NCBI GenBank assembly: GCA_040954595.2 | Contig: JBECUI020000034.1 | Coordinates: 124,001-188,000 of the forward strand | Direction of reading: 5' to 3' | DNA: 64,000 nucleotides | Source: Balanoglossus misakiensis | Taxonomy: Eukaryota > Hemichordata | Shown here: in pieces, positions 28,595 to 41,718 of the stretch | How positions within the stretch are numbered: position 1 is the stretch's first letter | Layout: every line of letters starts with the position of its first letter | Notes under the pieces: generated by a model | Database searches by the model: none | The model's input: the letters and a program-made list of their open reading frames with translations, nothing else | Told to the model about the DNA's origin: nothing | Translations under genes and position numbers: made by a program

Positions 28595-30334
28595 ATGAAA
28601 AAAGGAACAGTAATAGGAATTAATGGAAATTTGCTTACCGTACGAAGTGCTGATGTTCTTGTACTCAATGAAGTTGCGTATGTGCAAACATCTGTGGGAG
28701 AACGATTAAAATCAGAAGTCATTCGTATTAAAGGGGATATTGCGGAGCTGCAGGTCTTTGAACAGACCCATGGTCTTTTAGTAGGCGATCTGGTTGAGTT
28801 CACTGATGATCTTCTTGCAGTCGAACTTGGTCCGGGACTGCTAAGCATGATTTATGATGGATTACAGAATCCGCTGCCGAAAATTGCAGAGGAATGCGGA
28901 TTTTTTCTTACCCGTGGGAGCTATTTTACTCCCTTATCACATGAGCAGGTATGGAAGTTTACTCCGAAGGTACAAGTTGGTGATACGCTTTATCGAGGAG
29001 ACCTTATAGGTACAGTTCCGGAATTCGGCTTTACCCATAAGATTATGTTGCCGTTTTATCTCCATGATACCTATACTGTTGTGAGCATTATATCCGAGGG
29101 CGAGTATCCGGTAACCAAAGAGATTTGCACTGTCAAAGACAGTAAAGGCAAGGAAGAGAACCTGACAATGTCATTTCTCTGGCCAGTCAAACGCAGAATT
29201 GATGCATATAGCGAGCGTACGCTTCCCACGAAACCGATGATAACAAAGGTTCGGATCATTGATACTTTTTTGCCGGTTGCATTAGGCGGTACCTATTGTA
29301 TCCCTGGACCCTTCGGTGCCGGCAAAACGGTTTTACAGCAAATAACGAGTAGAAATGCAGATGTTGATATTGTTGTTATTGCAGCATGCGGGGAGCGGGC
29401 AGGAGAAGTAGTAGAGACATTACGAGAATTTCCGGAGTTAATAGATCCACGAACGGGACGAACACTTATGGAGCGAACTATAATTATCTGTAATACCAGT
29501 TCTATGCCTGTAGCTGCTCGGGAAGCCTCGGTATATACAGCTGTTACGATTGCTGAGTACTATCGCCAGATGGGATTGAATATTCTTCTTTTAGCTGATA
29601 GCACCTCTCGTTGGGCACAAGCTATGCGTGAAATGTCCGGTCGTCTGGAGGAAATTCCCGGCGAAGAGGCATTCCCTGCATACTTGGAATCAGTTATAGC
29701 CGCTTTTTATGAACGAGCCGGCATGGTCAAATTTCGTGACGGGAGTACTGGTTCGGTAACGATCGGTGGCAGTGTCAGTCCTGCCGGTGGTAACTTTGAG
29801 GAACCGGTTACTCAGGCAACTCTCAAGGTTGTAGGTGCATTTCATGGACTTTCTCGGGACAGAGCTGAGGCGCGTAAGTATCCGTCAATAGATCCTCTAG
29901 AAAGTTGGAGTCATTATCAGGGCATCATCGAAAAAGAGTCGGTACAGTATGCCTATTCCGTATTGCGACAGGGAACTGAAATTGAACAGATGATGAAGGT
30001 AGTGGGCGAAGAAGGTACTGGCATTGATGATTACATCATCTACCTGAAAGCTGATTTTATGGACGCTGTGTATTTACAACAGAATGCCTTCGACGAGGTT
30101 GATCAATCGGTCTCCCCGGATCGTCAGAAAAGTCTATTTGATCTTATTATTAAAATATTACGCAGTAACTATCGATTTCCAGGCAAAGAAGATGCCCGTC
30201 TCTTTTTCTATAAACTTCGACAAAAATTCCTGGATTACAACGGCATCCCATGGGAAACAGAGGAATGTTTGCAGCATGAGAAAGAAATTTTGAACATTCT
30301 TGCCAAACAATCTGCAGTAGAGGAAAAAAGTTAA
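28595..30334 (+). CDS. atpA: V-type ATPase catalytic subunit A
   Basis: 579 residues, normal length. Walker [13 protein letters not shown] (near residue 235), the A-subunit insert region upstream of it, Walker [18 protein letters not shown], and [17 protein letters not shown]. Catalytic subunit of the cytoplasmic V1 head, coupling ATP to H+ or Na+ movement. ATG 28595 preferred over a GTG at 28589. Confidence 0.97.
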   Translation: MKKGTVIGINGNLLTVRSADVLVLNEVAYVQTSVGERLKSEVIRIKGDIAELQVFEQTHGLLVGDLVEFTDDLLAVELGPGLLSMIYDGLQNPLPKIAEECGFFLTRGSYFTPLSHEQVWKFTPKVQVGDTLYRGDLIGTVPEFGFTHKIMLPFYLHDTYTVVSIISEGEYPVTKEICTVKDSKGKEENLTMSFLWPVKRRIDAYSERTLPTKPMITKVRIIDTFLPVALGGTYCIPGPFGAGKTVLQQITSRNADVDIVVIAACGERAGEVVETLREFPELIDPRTGRTLMERTIIICNTSSMPVAAREASVYTAVTIAEYYRQMGLNILLLADSTSRWAQAMREMSGRLEEIPGEEAFPAYLESVIAAFYERAGMVKFRDGSTGSVTIGGSVSPAGGNFEEPVTQATLKVVGAFHGLSRDRAEARKYPSIDPLESWSHYQGIIEKESVQYAYSVLRQGTEIEQMMKVVGEEGTGIDDYIIYLKADFMDAVYLQQNAFDEVDQSVSPDRQKSLFDLIIKILRSNYRFPGKEDARLFFYKLRQKFLDYNGIPWETEECLQHEKEILNILAKQSAVEEKS

Positions 30335-30336
30335 CG

Positions 30337-31632
30337 ATGCAAAAGGTATATACGCATATTGAATCAATAAATGGAAATGTTATTGTTGTTCATGCAGACG
30401 GCATACAATACGGTGAGTTGGCAATTGTAGGAACCCGTTATGGGGACTCCCTTGCTGAGGTTATTCAGATCTATGAAAATCGAGTTAGCTTACAAGTTTT
30501 TTCAGGTGGACGCGGTATTTCTACTGGGGACAAGGTACGTTTTACTGGTAAGGGAATGCGTGTTTCATTTACCCCTGACCTTTTTGGGAGAATTTTTAAC
30601 GGATGCGGTATCCCGCGAGATGGCGGTCCGGCGATAGAAAAAAACCATATAGAAATACGACGTCCTGCTGTGAATCCGTATAAACGGATTATTCCACGAA
30701 ACATGATACGGACTGGCATCCCTATGATTGATGTCTTTAACACCTTGGTGGAATCGCAAAAACTTCCAATTTTTTCAGTATCAGGCGAACCTTATAATGA
30801 GCTATTAGCCCGTATTGCCATGCAGGCAGAGGTAGATCATATCATTCTTGGCACAATTGGCATAAAGTATGATGACTACCTGTACTTTAAGCAAACCTTG
30901 GAGGCAGACGGTTCGTTGGCCCGATCTGTATGTTTTGTACACACAGCAAGTGAACCAATAGTTGAAGCCCTGCTTGTTCCCGATCTCTGTCTTGCGGTTG
31001 CCGAATCATTTGCCCTAGAAGGGAAACGTATTCTTGTTTTACTGAGTGATATGACAAACTTTGCCGATTCACTGAAAGAAATAGCAATTACGCAGGAACA
31101 AGTCCCGTCGAATCGTGGTTATCCAGGCGATTTATACAGTCAATTAGCTGCCCGTTATGAAAGAGCTGTAGATTTTGAGGGAGCAGGTTCCATCACTATT
31201 CTAGCGGTAACAACTATGCCGGGAGATGATGTAACTCATCCAGTCCCGGATAATACTGGTTATATCACAGAGGGGCAGTATTATCTTCATAATGGGGTCA
31301 TAGATCCCTTTGGCTCTCTTTCACGATTAAAGCAAATGGTGAACGATAAAACGCGAAAAGATCACCGTGCTATTATGGATGGCATGGTACGTCTCTATGC
31401 TCAGTATAAGGATAGTTTTGAAAAGAAACAGATGGGATTTCGTATGTCCGACTGGGATAACAAACTACTACAATACGGAACATTTTTCGAGAACGAAATT
31501 ATGAATCTATCGGTTAACCTTCCTTTGGAAGATGTTTTGGATAGAGGCTGGGCAATACTTGCCGAATGTTTTAATCCGGAAGAGACTGGACTTCGCACCG
31601 AACTCATCAATGAATTTTGGCCGAAGAAATAA
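30337..31632 (+). CDS. atpB: V-type ATPase regulatory subunit B
   Basis: 431 residues. Non-catalytic nucleotide-binding subunit: [20 protein letters not shown] without a full Walker A, then [34 protein letters not shown] and [13 protein letters not shown], all B-subunit signatures. Starts 2 nt after atpA. Confidence 0.96.
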   Translation: MQKVYTHIESINGNVIVVHADGIQYGELAIVGTRYGDSLAEVIQIYENRVSLQVFSGGRGISTGDKVRFTGKGMRVSFTPDLFGRIFNGCGIPRDGGPAIEKNHIEIRRPAVNPYKRIIPRNMIRTGIPMIDVFNTLVESQKLPIFSVSGEPYNELLARIAMQAEVDHIILGTIGIKYDDYLYFKQTLEADGSLARSVCFVHTASEPIVEALLVPDLCLAVAESFALEGKRILVLLSDMTNFADSLKEIAITQEQVPSNRGYPGDLYSQLAARYERAVDFEGAGSITILAVTTMPGDDVTHPVPDNTGYITEGQYYLHNGVIDPFGSLSRLKQMVNDKTRKDHRAIMDGMVRLYAQYKDSFEKKQMGFRMSDWDNKLLQYGTFFENEIMNLSVNLPLEDVLDRGWAILAECFNPEETGLRTELINEFWPKK

Positions 31633-31635
31633 AGC

Positions 31636-32229
31636 ATGTTACGTCTTAGTAAAACAGAACTGAAGCGACAAAAGGATATTCTCAAGCGCTATCAACGCTA
31701 TCTTCCCTTGTTGCAGTTGAAGCAGCAACAATTACAAATCTGTATCCAACAGGTTTTACAGGCAAGAGCAGATAAAAAAGCGGAACAAGCCGTTTTTATG
31801 AGTGCATTAGCAGAGTGGGAAATGGTCTTTGGTGATGACAACTCTATACTGACGAAGTTATCGATTACTTCCGTTGAGACAAAGATTGATAATATCGCGG
31901 GTGTCGATATCCCTGTTTTTGAGAAGGTGCTCTTTCATGTAGAGAAATACGATCTTTTCACTACGCCGTACTGGTCCGAAAAAGGGTTGACAGCAATTCA
32001 AGATCAGGCAGCCATTGAGATACACATTCGTGTTATTGATGAACAATTTACACTTTTGTCTGAAGAACTACGTCGTACAAGTCAGCGGATCAACCTCTTT
32101 GAAAAAGTACTTATACCACAAACAAAAAATAATATTAGAAGAATACGTATAACCCTCAGTGATCAACAGATCGCAGCAGTAGCACGCGGAAAAATGTGCA
32201 AGAGAAAAATATTGGAGAAGGTTCTATGA
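31636..32229 (+). CDS. atpD: V-type ATPase subunit D
   Basis: 197 residues, mostly two long helices at either end (KTELKRQKDILKRYQRYLPLLQLKQQQL and a C-terminal RRTSQRINLFEKVLIPQTKNNIRRIRITLSDQQ), as in the central rotor subunit D. Stop overlaps the start of the subunit I gene. Confidence 0.92.
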   Translation: MLRLSKTELKRQKDILKRYQRYLPLLQLKQQQLQICIQQVLQARADKKAEQAVFMSALAEWEMVFGDDNSILTKLSITSVETKIDNIAGVDIPVFEKVLFHVEKYDLFTTPYWSEKGLTAIQDQAAIEIHIRVIDEQFTLLSEELRRTSQRINLFEKVLIPQTKNNIRRIRITLSDQQIAAVARGKMCKRKILEKVL

Positions 32230-34071
32230 TAGTTCCCATGAAGAAGGTTAATCTTCTCTTTATTGAACAGGATAAAGAAACTGCTCTGCAAACAATTCGT
32301 CAATTAGGGAGCCTGCATGTTCTTCAACAGGATGAGGAATGGACAAAAGAACGCACTGTCTCCGAAGATGCACAGGCACTTGCAGAGATTAAGCAGGCAT
32401 TAGATGTAATCAAAAAAAAAGGGAAAAAACGCCCTAAGACAAGATTTAGCCTTAACAAAGCCTTGGAAGATAGCGGGAAGATCAATGCTATTCTCCAGAG
32501 AAAAAAAGAAATAGAAACCAGAGTGCGCACCATTCTTGATATTGAACAGGAATTAGCAAACTGGGGTGATTTTAATCCGGAATCGATAAAAGAGTTGACG
32601 AAAGAGGGAATACGTATACAGCTATATGCAATACCGCGAAAAGAATTTAGTCCCGATGCCTTTGAATACCATGTAGTCTTGAGTAATAGAAGGTCTATGA
32701 CTCGTGTGCTCGCTATTGAATTCGTGCCGGATAGTTTTCCAAATGAGTACGTTCCGTGGACAGCTCCCGATCAATCCCTTTCTGACTATAAAAGAGAGAG
32801 ACATGCATTGGAGAAAGAATATACAAAACTAGACCGAGACTTGAAGCTTCTTGCATCTTGTCGTCCAATGTTGCTTGCAGGAGAACAGTATTTGACCGAT
32901 TGCATCGATTGCTCAATGGCTCGTGATTCATTAGAAACATCGGAACCTCTATGCTGGCTTACTGCATACGTGCCGGATAACAAGAGTCTGGTTCTTCTTC
33001 GTGAAAAAGCACGGGAACAGGGCTGGGGATTGGTGATAAAAGATCCCAAAGAAGAGGAGGAACCGCCAACACTTTTACGAACTCCGCGCTTGTTTCGACT
33101 TGTCCAACCCATTTTTTCTTTCTTCGGCACCTTGCCGGGGTATCGAGATTTCGATATCAGCGGCTGGTTTATGTTGTTCTTTACAATCTTTTTTACTCTC
33201 ATTGTTTCTGATGCAGGTTATGCAAGTGTTTTTCTTGTTATTACAGTGTACATGATTATTCAAAGCCTTATTCGAAGTGGCAAGGTGCCACGGCTTATAT
33301 CCTATGGCCTATTGCTCTCTGCTGCAGCATTAGTATGGGGGGGGATAACTGCCAACTATTTTGGGGTCCCGCCGTTCTTTCAGTTTTTGCAACAATTTAT
33401 TGTGCCACTACTATCGGTTTGGAATGATGACAGTACAGCATTTGTGCAATTACTGAGTATCAGCATTGGGGCAATCCATCTTGCTATTGCACATCTTTGG
33501 CGCTTTTTCCACTTACTTAAGGGGAATACAAAACTGAGAGCAATAGCAGAACTAGGATGGCTTACTTCATTGGTAGGGTTGTTTTATGTTATCTTACCAG
33601 TTGTTATTGATGCGAAGCGGTACAGTATACCTGAATTTTCAGTCCCGGCAATTGTTATGGGAGCAGTCTTGGTTGTTATTTTCGGTCAGCAAAGTGGTTC
33701 CTTTTTTCGCGGTTTGTGGAAGGGTATTTTAAATATCTTTAATACTGCATTTGATAATATTGCCCTGTTTTCGGATATTATTTCTTATATTCGGCTGTAC
33801 GCGGTTGGACTGGCAACGTTTGCAGTGGCGAAGGGATTTAATCAAATTGCTGCAGATCTGGCAAGCGACGGGGAGTATTCCAATTGTCATACTAGCGGCA
33901 ATGGTCTTAATTCTCGGTCATGGGTTAAATATAGCAATGTGCATTTTATCAGTTATTGTACATGGAATTCGCTTAAATATGTTAGAATTTTCCGCGCATC
34001 TTGGAGTTGGATGGAATGGGTATCCCTACATGCCGCTACAGGAGCGCATACAAGAAGGAGAACAAATATGA
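32226..34071 (+). CDS. atpI: V-type ATPase membrane subunit I, one frameshift
   Basis: About 614 residues. Cytoplasmic N-terminal half with coiled coil, then about seven to eight membrane helices with the conserved SDIISYIRLYAVGLATFAVAKGFNQIA, which holds the essential Arg facing the K ring. The break is in GGGG at 33870-33873; with three G the frame continues GSIPIVILAAMVLILGHGLN and LNMLEFSAHLGV to the stop at 34071. Forms the stator channel with subunit K. ATGA overlaps at both ends. Confidence 0.94.
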
Positions 34072-34503
34072 ATATTGGGTTGTTAGGTATAACAGCTGCG
34101 ATAGCTTTTTCAGCTATCGGATCAGCTATTGGAACAGGTGTAGCCGGCATGTCTACTATTGGCGCTTGGAAACGTTGCTTGATGCAGAATAAACAAGCAC
34201 CATTTTTGCTTATTACATTTGTTGGTGCACCGTTAACGCAGACAATCTATGGGTTAATTCTCATGGGGGCACTTCAGCAAGCAACAGGGAGTAGATTTGG
34301 CAGTTATTTTTGGTGCCGGAATTTTTGGTGGTGCTGCTATGGGCACATCGGCTTTCTTTCAAGGAAAAGCTGGTGCGGCAGCTTCAGATGCCTTTGCAGA
34401 AACAAATAAAGGCTTTGCTCTTTATCTTTTTGTTATTGGTCTGGTTGAAACGGTTGCACTCTTTGTTATGGTTTTTCTGTTGAATATTATTTCAGCCGGA
34501 TAA
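34068..34503 (+). CDS. atpK: V-type ATPase proteolipid subunit K, one frameshift
   Basis: About 144 residues with four hydrophobic helices in two hairpins. The second hairpin carries the ion-binding Glu (VIGLVETVALFVMVF), while the first has Gln at the equivalent place (GAPLTQTIYGLILM), as in V-type rotor rings. The break is in TTT at 34296-34298: with one T less the sequence reads RLAVIFGAGIFGGAAMG. Last recognised ATPase gene of this operon; subunits C, F and G are not seen. Confidence 0.92.
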
Positions 34504-34507
34504 AAAT

Positions 34508-35401
34508 GTGGTACGGGTACTTTCTGTAGCAATACTGGCACTAAACTCACTTGTCATTCTCTTTGCGCAAGAAACGCCTGCCTGGGTTACCTTGGCAAAG
34601 GGCATGGAAGCCTATCGTAATAATCGACTGAGTGATGCGATGCAGCTTTTTCAAACAGCACGGCAAAGTAGAGCGGTGTATCCGGAGGCAGATTATGCCA
34701 TTGGGTTAGTATACGATGCCGAGTTGAATCTTGAACTTGCTGAACGTTATTATCGTGCCGCACTTGATACAAGACGCGATCTAGCAATTCTGGAAGATAT
34801 CTATCCTATTCAATACCAGCTATCTCGTCTCTACTGGCTGAGGCGGAATTATGTTGCTTTTGAAAATCAACTTCTTGCAATAATAGCCGATGACCCGCTG
34901 TTCTTGGAGGATAATTGGTTTCGGAATAATTCTCTCTTGACTTTTATGCGGAACAGTACTGATAATCTCTTACTGCTCTACCGGAGAGAACAGAGTTTTT
35001 CTTATGTTGCACATCGTGAGCTTGGCATTTATTATACAATTGCAGGACGCGACCTAGCAGTTGAACATCTTGTTATGGCCTTGGTACAATCGATAACACC
35101 ACTCATACGGGGATTACAGGAGCACGTTCCATTTTATGAGTTCACAACCTTGGAAACTCTGTTTCAGGATATTGCCGCGTATCAGGAGTACAGCGATTAT
35201 GTTGTGGAAAATGATTTGTATAGAGTACTGTACTTTTTAGGTCATGCAGCGTATATATTTAACCCTCAGTCACCGCGTTCGAGAGAAATATGGACACTGC
35301 TTGCGGGTATAGAGGATGCAGGGCAGTGGGCGGCACGGGCAGAATCGAGCATTGTCCAACCGGGAAATTTTTATGTTGTTGATTTTGCTCCGAACTTTTA
35401 A
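34508..35401 (+). CDS. Exported TPR-like protein
   Basis: 297 residues from GTG 34508. N-terminal signal peptide (VLSVAILALNSLVILFAQ). Repeats of TPR type follow (AKGMEAYRNNRLSDAMQLFQTA, YAIGLVYDAELNLELAERYYRAAL). The second half is helical without a recognised family. Probably periplasmic. Only 4 nt after atpK, so possibly co-transcribed. Confidence 0.65.
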   Translation: MVRVLSVAILALNSLVILFAQETPAWVTLAKGMEAYRNNRLSDAMQLFQTARQSRAVYPEADYAIGLVYDAELNLELAERYYRAALDTRRDLAILEDIYPIQYQLSRLYWLRRNYVAFENQLLAIIADDPLFLEDNWFRNNSLLTFMRNSTDNLLLLYRREQSFSYVAHRELGIYYTIAGRDLAVEHLVMALVQSITPLIRGLQEHVPFYEFTTLETLFQDIAAYQEYSDYVVENDLYRVLYFLGHAAYIFNPQSPRSREIWTLLAGIEDAGQWAARAESSIVQPGNFYVVDFAPNF

Positions 35402-35415
35402 TAGGACCCCACAGC

Positions 35416-38244
35416 ATGGACTATATTACCGTATCGGGGTGCACGAGAACATAATTTAAAGAACATAAGTCTCAAGATTCCTCATCGTAAACTTACAGTT
35501 ATCTCAGGCGTCAGCGGTTCAGGAAAATCCTCTTTAGCATTTGACACCATCTTTGCAGAAGGACAACGGCGATATGTTGAATCCCTTTCTTCGTATGCAC
35601 GGCAGTTTCTTGGCAGATTGGATAAGCCGGATGTTGATAATATTGAGGGATATCACCGGCAATATCGATTGAACAGAAATCGACCAATAGGAATCCACGC
35701 TCTACAGTTGGAACTATTACTGAAATATCCGACTACTATCGGCTCTTGTTTGCCCGTATCGGCATTCCACATGACCCAAAAACAGGAAAACGAATTGAGC
35801 GGCAATCGGTCGATGAAATCGTTTCTTCCCTGCTTGCACTTCCTGAAGGAACCCGATGTATAATTTTTGCTCCCCGTATACGTATGCAACGGGGACAGCA
35901 TCAGAAATTACTGCAAGATGCCCGAAGTGCCGGCTTTATGCGGGTACGTATTGACGGTGAATTGTTGGAACTTGACCAAGAGATCACCCTTGATAAACAT
36001 AAGAAACATAGCATTGACATTCTTATTGATCGGCTTATTATCAAACCGGAAAGCAGGAAGCGACTGGTAGAAGCTGTAGAGACTGGGCTTAATTTGGCAG
36101 ATGGCATTATTAAAGTGCAAACTGAAAACAAGCAGGGGAAAAGTGAGCGTTCGTATTCTTTGGATTTTGCATATCCTGATGGAGATATTCCGTTTCCAAA
36201 GCTGGAACCCACGCTTTTTTCATTTAACAGTCCCTATGGTGCCTGTGCAACTTGTGCAGGGTTGGGATATATAAGAGAGTTTGATATTCAACTCATTGTT
36301 CCTAATCCAGCTCTTTCTTTTCATCAGGGAGGATTTGTACCGTATAATCCGGAATCGGCTTGGTATAGTCATTTCTTCGAAGCAATTTCAGAACATTTGC
36401 ATTTTGATTTATCCATGCCAATTCAGGATATTCCCCAGGATATCCTGAATACAATTTATTATGGATCCGATGATACAATAAAGTTCATCTATGAAACATC
36501 AACAGGACGCAGAGAGTACGTAAAAAAATTTACAGGTATCTTGCAGCATCTTCAGGAACGGTATCAGCAAACAACTTCCGGACATATCCGTCAGTGGCTT
36601 GAAACTTTTATGCGCAGCCATATCTGCAGCTCTTGTCAAGGCAAGCGTCTGCGACCAGAAGCGCTTGCCATACGTATTAATAACCGAAATATCTATGAAA
36701 TTAGTTCTATATCGGTACGGGATGCTACCAAGTTCTTTGCAAACTTGAAACTTACGGAGAACGAGAAGAAAATTTGTAGTGAGATACTGCGCGAAATTCA
36801 ATCTCGAATTCAGTTTTTGAATGATGTCGGATTGGAGTATCTTTCCCTTGAACGGAATGCTGCTACGCTATCTGGAGGAGAGGCCCAACGAATCGTTTGG
36901 CATCACAGATTGGGTCGGCGCTTACGTGTACTATATGTTCTTGACGAACCCACCATTGGTCTGCATCAACGTGACAACGATCGACTGCTTAAAACCCTGC
37001 ACAACCTTCGTGATGTGGGCAATACTGTTCTTGTTGTCGAGCATGATGAACAAATTTTACGTTCTGCGGACTACATTCTTGACCTTGGGCCCGGTGCAGG
37101 GGTACATGGTGGCGATCTTGTAGCGAGTGGTAATCCAACGGAGATTATCAACAACCAAAATAGTATAACAGGCCACTATCTAGCAAAAAATAATACAAGA
37201 AAAAAGTTTCCTGATCTTCGTGCCGGCAATAAGAAGAGCTTAAGCCTTAAGGGGGCACGCATGCATAACCTAAAAAATGTTGATATTGACATCCCCCTTG
37301 GTACGTTTACGGTTGTAACCGGTGTTTCAGGCTCCGGCAAATCAACAATCTTGCTTGATCTATTGCATGTACTACTGCAAGAACAGATAAATAATAAGAC
37401 TTCAAAAGTAGACATCAGCCCATTTTATGACTCTATCGAAGGTGTTGAGGCAGTGGATAAGGTAATCCATGTTGATCAATCGCCCATCGGAAGAACACCA
37501 CGATCCAATCCTGCAACCTATGTCAAAGCATTTCAGCCGATTCGAGAACTCTTTGCGAGTCTTCCAGAATCAAGAGCTCGTGGATATTTGCCGGGTAGGT
37601 TTTCTTTTAATGTGCGAGGTGGACGATGCGAGCATTGTCAGGGAGCAGGCACCATTAAAATAGAGATGCAGTTTCTCTCGGATGTCTATGTTATCTGTGA
37701 GGTATGCAAGGGAAAACGATTTACACAAGAAACTCTTGAAATATACTACAAAGGATATAATATATATGATATATTGAATATGACAGTAGAACAGTCTTCA
37801 GAACTATTCTCTGTTATACCGGCTATCAGTAATAAGTTGACAACTTTGAACAATGTCGGGCTTGGGTATATTACCCTCGGGCAATCAGCTCTGACTCTCT
37901 CAGGAGGTGAAGCACAGCGGGTTAAGTTGGCATTGGAGTTATCCAAACGCAGCACCGGCAATACTATTTGCATTATGGATGAACCGACAACGGGTTTGCA
38001 TTTTAAGGATGTTGAGCAACTTATGGATGTTATTTCGGATCTTGTTGACCATGGCAACACAGTTGTTGTTATAGAGCATAATCTTGATGTCATTGCGCGA
38101 GCGGACTATATTATTGACCTTGGACCGGAAGGGGGAGACCGGGGAGGGAGAGTGCTTGTTAGCGGCACTCCGAAAGAGGTAGCTGCAAAGACAAAAACAC
38201 ATACTGGGCGATATTTAAGGAAATTCTTTGACAACAACGCGTAA
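35416..38244 (+). CDS. uvrA: Excinuclease ABC subunit A, four frameshifts
   Basis: About 943 residues. Two ABC ATPase modules: first Walker [14 protein letters not shown] and signature LSGGEAQRI; second Walker [14 protein letters not shown] and [15 protein letters not shown] with [11 protein letters not shown]. Zinc cysteines are in [22 protein letters not shown] and CEVCKGKR. Breaks: extra T at about 35440, missing A at about 35650, missing C at about 36894 and missing GG at about 36926; the flanks match the family perfectly. DNA-damage recognition in nucleotide excision repair. ATG 35416. Confidence 0.96.
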
Positions 38245-41200
38245 ACTTCTCTTATTCATCATTCTAATTTATTCTTTGTACAATGTGTGGGGGCAAGAGG
38301 AGATTGTGGATTCTGCATCTCCTGCAGTAATCGAGCCAACCCCTATCCCCGATGGGGGCATGAACATACATGCAACGATCGTTCGAGATATCCGCTTAGC
38401 AACTTTTTTTGAATTAGTAACGTGGTTGCGCGCATTGGATCTCGAAACATCGGGAACAAGGGAAGAGTTGGAGCAAACTCTCTTTGACCACTATGAAATA
38501 ACAGAGATTGAACAAAGCATTAAGGAAGAGCAGCCATCTTCTGATGTTATGGTCATAATTGATTCGGCACAAAAATTTGAATTTTTCAAAGCGGAATTTG
38601 AATCGGAAGAATACATCCGCCTAAGAGGGGGTGTTATTATCCGCATTCAAAACCCCCAGCAGAAGGTAGAGCATATCATTCATGCCGATGCCATTACCGT
38701 CAATCGTAACTCAAGCATGCTGACGGCAACCGGAGAGATCGAATATATTCTCAGACACGATGACGGAACCGAGGAGCAGTTTAAGGGGACAGTATCACCT
38801 TCAACTTTAATAGCTGGGAAGGCATATTTATCGGGGGTGAAGTGATAACCGAGGATCTTCTTAATAAAGATAGTAATGCCGATTTTGTTTTTAGCGGCGA
38901 TACCATTAGTCGATCGGACAATGATGTTGTTGTCTTTGATCGCGTACAACTGTTTAGTGCCCGTGTTGATCCACCTTATTATTCCTTTCAGGGCAGTAAA
39001 CTTTGGTTGCTCGCCGACGAGGAGTGGGCAATTGTCAACGTTGTGCTCTATGTCGGAAACATTCCTGTCTTTTATCTCCCATTTTTCTTCAAGAATTCAG
39101 ACAGATTATTTTTTCGTCCATCGATAGGTTTGCATACGGAGAAGGGGCCCTATGTCAATACAACCACCTATATATACGGAAAACCGGTGGAGAAGGAGGA
39201 AAGTTTTTCAATCTTGCAGGTAACTGCAAGTAAAGACGAAAAGGATCGAGTTATTGATGGACTATTCCTGCGTCCCAAGCCACCCCCTCCGTTGGTGGAG
39301 GAAGACCCCGATCCCAAGAAAGATTGGACACTAAAATTTCTCCTTGACGGCTATTCTCGTATGGGAATATATGCAGGCATTGTTGGCGATTTCAAGGGCA
39401 TTGAGTCTTTTACTACGTTAAATTTTCGTTTTGGTCTGGCAATGACCAGAGCCATCTTTAACGTAAACAATGCATTTACAAACTATACGGTTTACGATGG
39501 GGCAGTACGCGATTATTGGTACTCAGGGTATATGTTTAACCTCAAATTACCTTATCTACGATACGAGATTGCTGCGAATATGGGAGGAAGCTTTCAGTCG
39601 CAGGGACGGTGGGCATTTAAGTTTAGCTGGTATTCTGGATACCTTATTTGTAAAGGATTTCTATGACCGTGATGAACAATTCAGCTGGGCATTCCTCCTT
39701 GGCAGGTTCATATCCGAAGAGTCCGAATCAAGAACAACGTATAGTGAACAAACAAGTTTTGTCTGGAGTTGGACATCATCATATAATCTTAATATTCGTT
39801 CTATTTCCCCTTGGCTCAAGATTAATTTTAGGCGACTCAATGCCTCAGTCGACTGGAGATCAAAATCAATATCATCAGCAAATATGTCCGCTATTATTGC
39901 CGGACAAACCCTTTATTCCAACCCCGAGGCAAAATTCTTCTATCCCGCGTTCTTAAAGCACCGGATCTTTCAATCAGTTTGTCCGGAACTCTACTAAATT
40001 ATACTGCACAGAATACTGTAGCCACACTGAGTGTTGAACCCTTGGCAAGCACGCCCCGGAGATGATCGATTGCAAGCGCCGTGGGAAGAAAATTACAATC
40101 TCCCAGAAGAGAAAGAGGAAGATAATGAAACTTTTCAGCTGGCAGATCTACGGAAAAGCAATTCAAAAGGCATTACCTTTCCCACACCGTTTTCAGTAAG
40201 GCTAAGCTACAACTTGCAGTCCGATCTGATAATTAATAATGCCACACAGAATGTACTCTGGAAAAAACCAGAAGATATGCAGATCAACGATATGACAGGA
40301 TACAGTATGTTGGAAAATAAGAACAGTGGATCATTAAATTATAATTTCCAATTTTTCGATTCGCATGTTAATGTTACAGGTGCATTCAAATTTAACGTCA
40401 ATCATTTCGAACTGTTATCAATCAAAGAAGAAATCTACAGTGCGGACGACATAGCAAAACTCCGTAGCGACCACATTCAAGGGACGGCAACAGACGATAA
40501 CTCACACCCTTACCAGCGATATTTATCCCTTAAAGAATTTTCCAATATTTGCTGCAACAAAGTTCAGTCATCAATTAGATAATACGGTTTATTCGCATAT
40601 CTTTTCCGCCATAGAAGAAGAGAAGCCAATATTTATTGATTCTGTTCTTGAATGGAATGATGAAATGGTTCAAAAGCATATCCTCAGTGGTAATTTTACA
40701 ACTGTCTGGGAACCCTTTTCACAGACTGTAAATGTTGGCGTATCATTACCTCCGAAGGAAATCGTTCTAACCCCATCATGGAAAGTAGGCATTGGACCAT
40801 TTCCACAACTGTTTCAACAGTCATTAAAGAATTGGAAAAGCCCAGCCCTCAATACGATCCGATCAAGGTACAGAGTTCTCTCAAAATTGATACCTGGTTA
40901 TCTCTTGACAAAACTTTGAGGCAGATGTAAATACAAACAAACTCATCAGCAGTACAACAAATATTGATCTGAGTTTTCTTGACCAGAAACTGAACTTCAA
41001 GACCACCCTCCGTGCATCACAGACACAAAGAGCATCGTTTGATCGTACAACCCGTTCCTGGGAATCCTACGGTGCACAGGAGTTATTACTACAAAGTCTT
41101 ACTTTTACAGCCTCTTTGAAGTACCCATTCGGTCCCTTCTGGAAGGATCGTATTACATTTCAGCTAAACGGTAGTGCGACATTAGAGTATAATTTTATTC

Positions 41201-41632
41201 GCTTTACTTCCAGCAAGTTACGATTAAGCTACGGAATGGTGCTTAATATCTATCGTTTTTTGAACCTGTCTTTTACAGTCAATATTCTAAACGACCAGTT
41301 TTATCGTTATTTTCCCACTTTGACGGAACAGATAGGAGTGAGCACGCGTGATTTTGGGCAAGAACTTCGATATTCTTTTAATATTTTTTCTCAAGCCGAC
41401 CTATTTCTTAGCTATTTCAAAACTGCAATCGATTGTTTTGAAACTGACCCATGACCTGGGTGATTGGGAATTATCATTAAGCTATACCGGGAAACCCGGA
41501 ATAATTACCAGAAACCAAGTAAGGTTATACGAATGGCAGAATATTTTGAATGTAGCAGTAAACTGGAAGCCAATTACCGAATTGCAAACAGAATGGAAAA
41601 TAACTGATGACGGTACTGAGATATTGAAATAA
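38228..41632 (+). CDS. LptD-like outer-membrane protein, many frameshifts
   Basis: A protein of about 1,130 residues if joined. Signal peptide from a TTG start inside the uvrA end (LLLFIILIYSLYNVWGQ), an OstA/LptA-like domain (IRLRGGVIIRIQNPQQ, ADAITVNRNSSMLTATGEIEY) and WAIVNVVLYVGNIPVFYLPFFF, a stretch typical of LptD-type proteins. Alternating beta-barrel strands follow to the C-terminus. About nine one-base shifts, near 38835, 39631, 39950, 40055, 40550, 40795, 40915 and 41435. T. pallidum has a comparable LptD homologue next to uvrA (memory), although treponemes lack classical LPS. Confidence 0.75.
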
Positions 41633-41647
41633 AATTGAGGAAATTCC

Positions 41648-41676
41648 TTGATTCATTTTTCAATGTATTATAAACT
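41648..41676 (+). promoter_or_regulatory. Promoter of the phoH-ybeY operon
   Basis: -35 TTGATT (41648-41653), 17-nt spacer, -10 TAAACT (41671-41676), about 42 nt before the phoH ATG. No strong Shine-Dalgarno sequence precedes that ATG. Confidence 0.45.
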
Positions 41677-41718
41677 ATGAAAACAAGAGAGCAATTTTGT
41701 CTGCGAATGCAACTGTAA

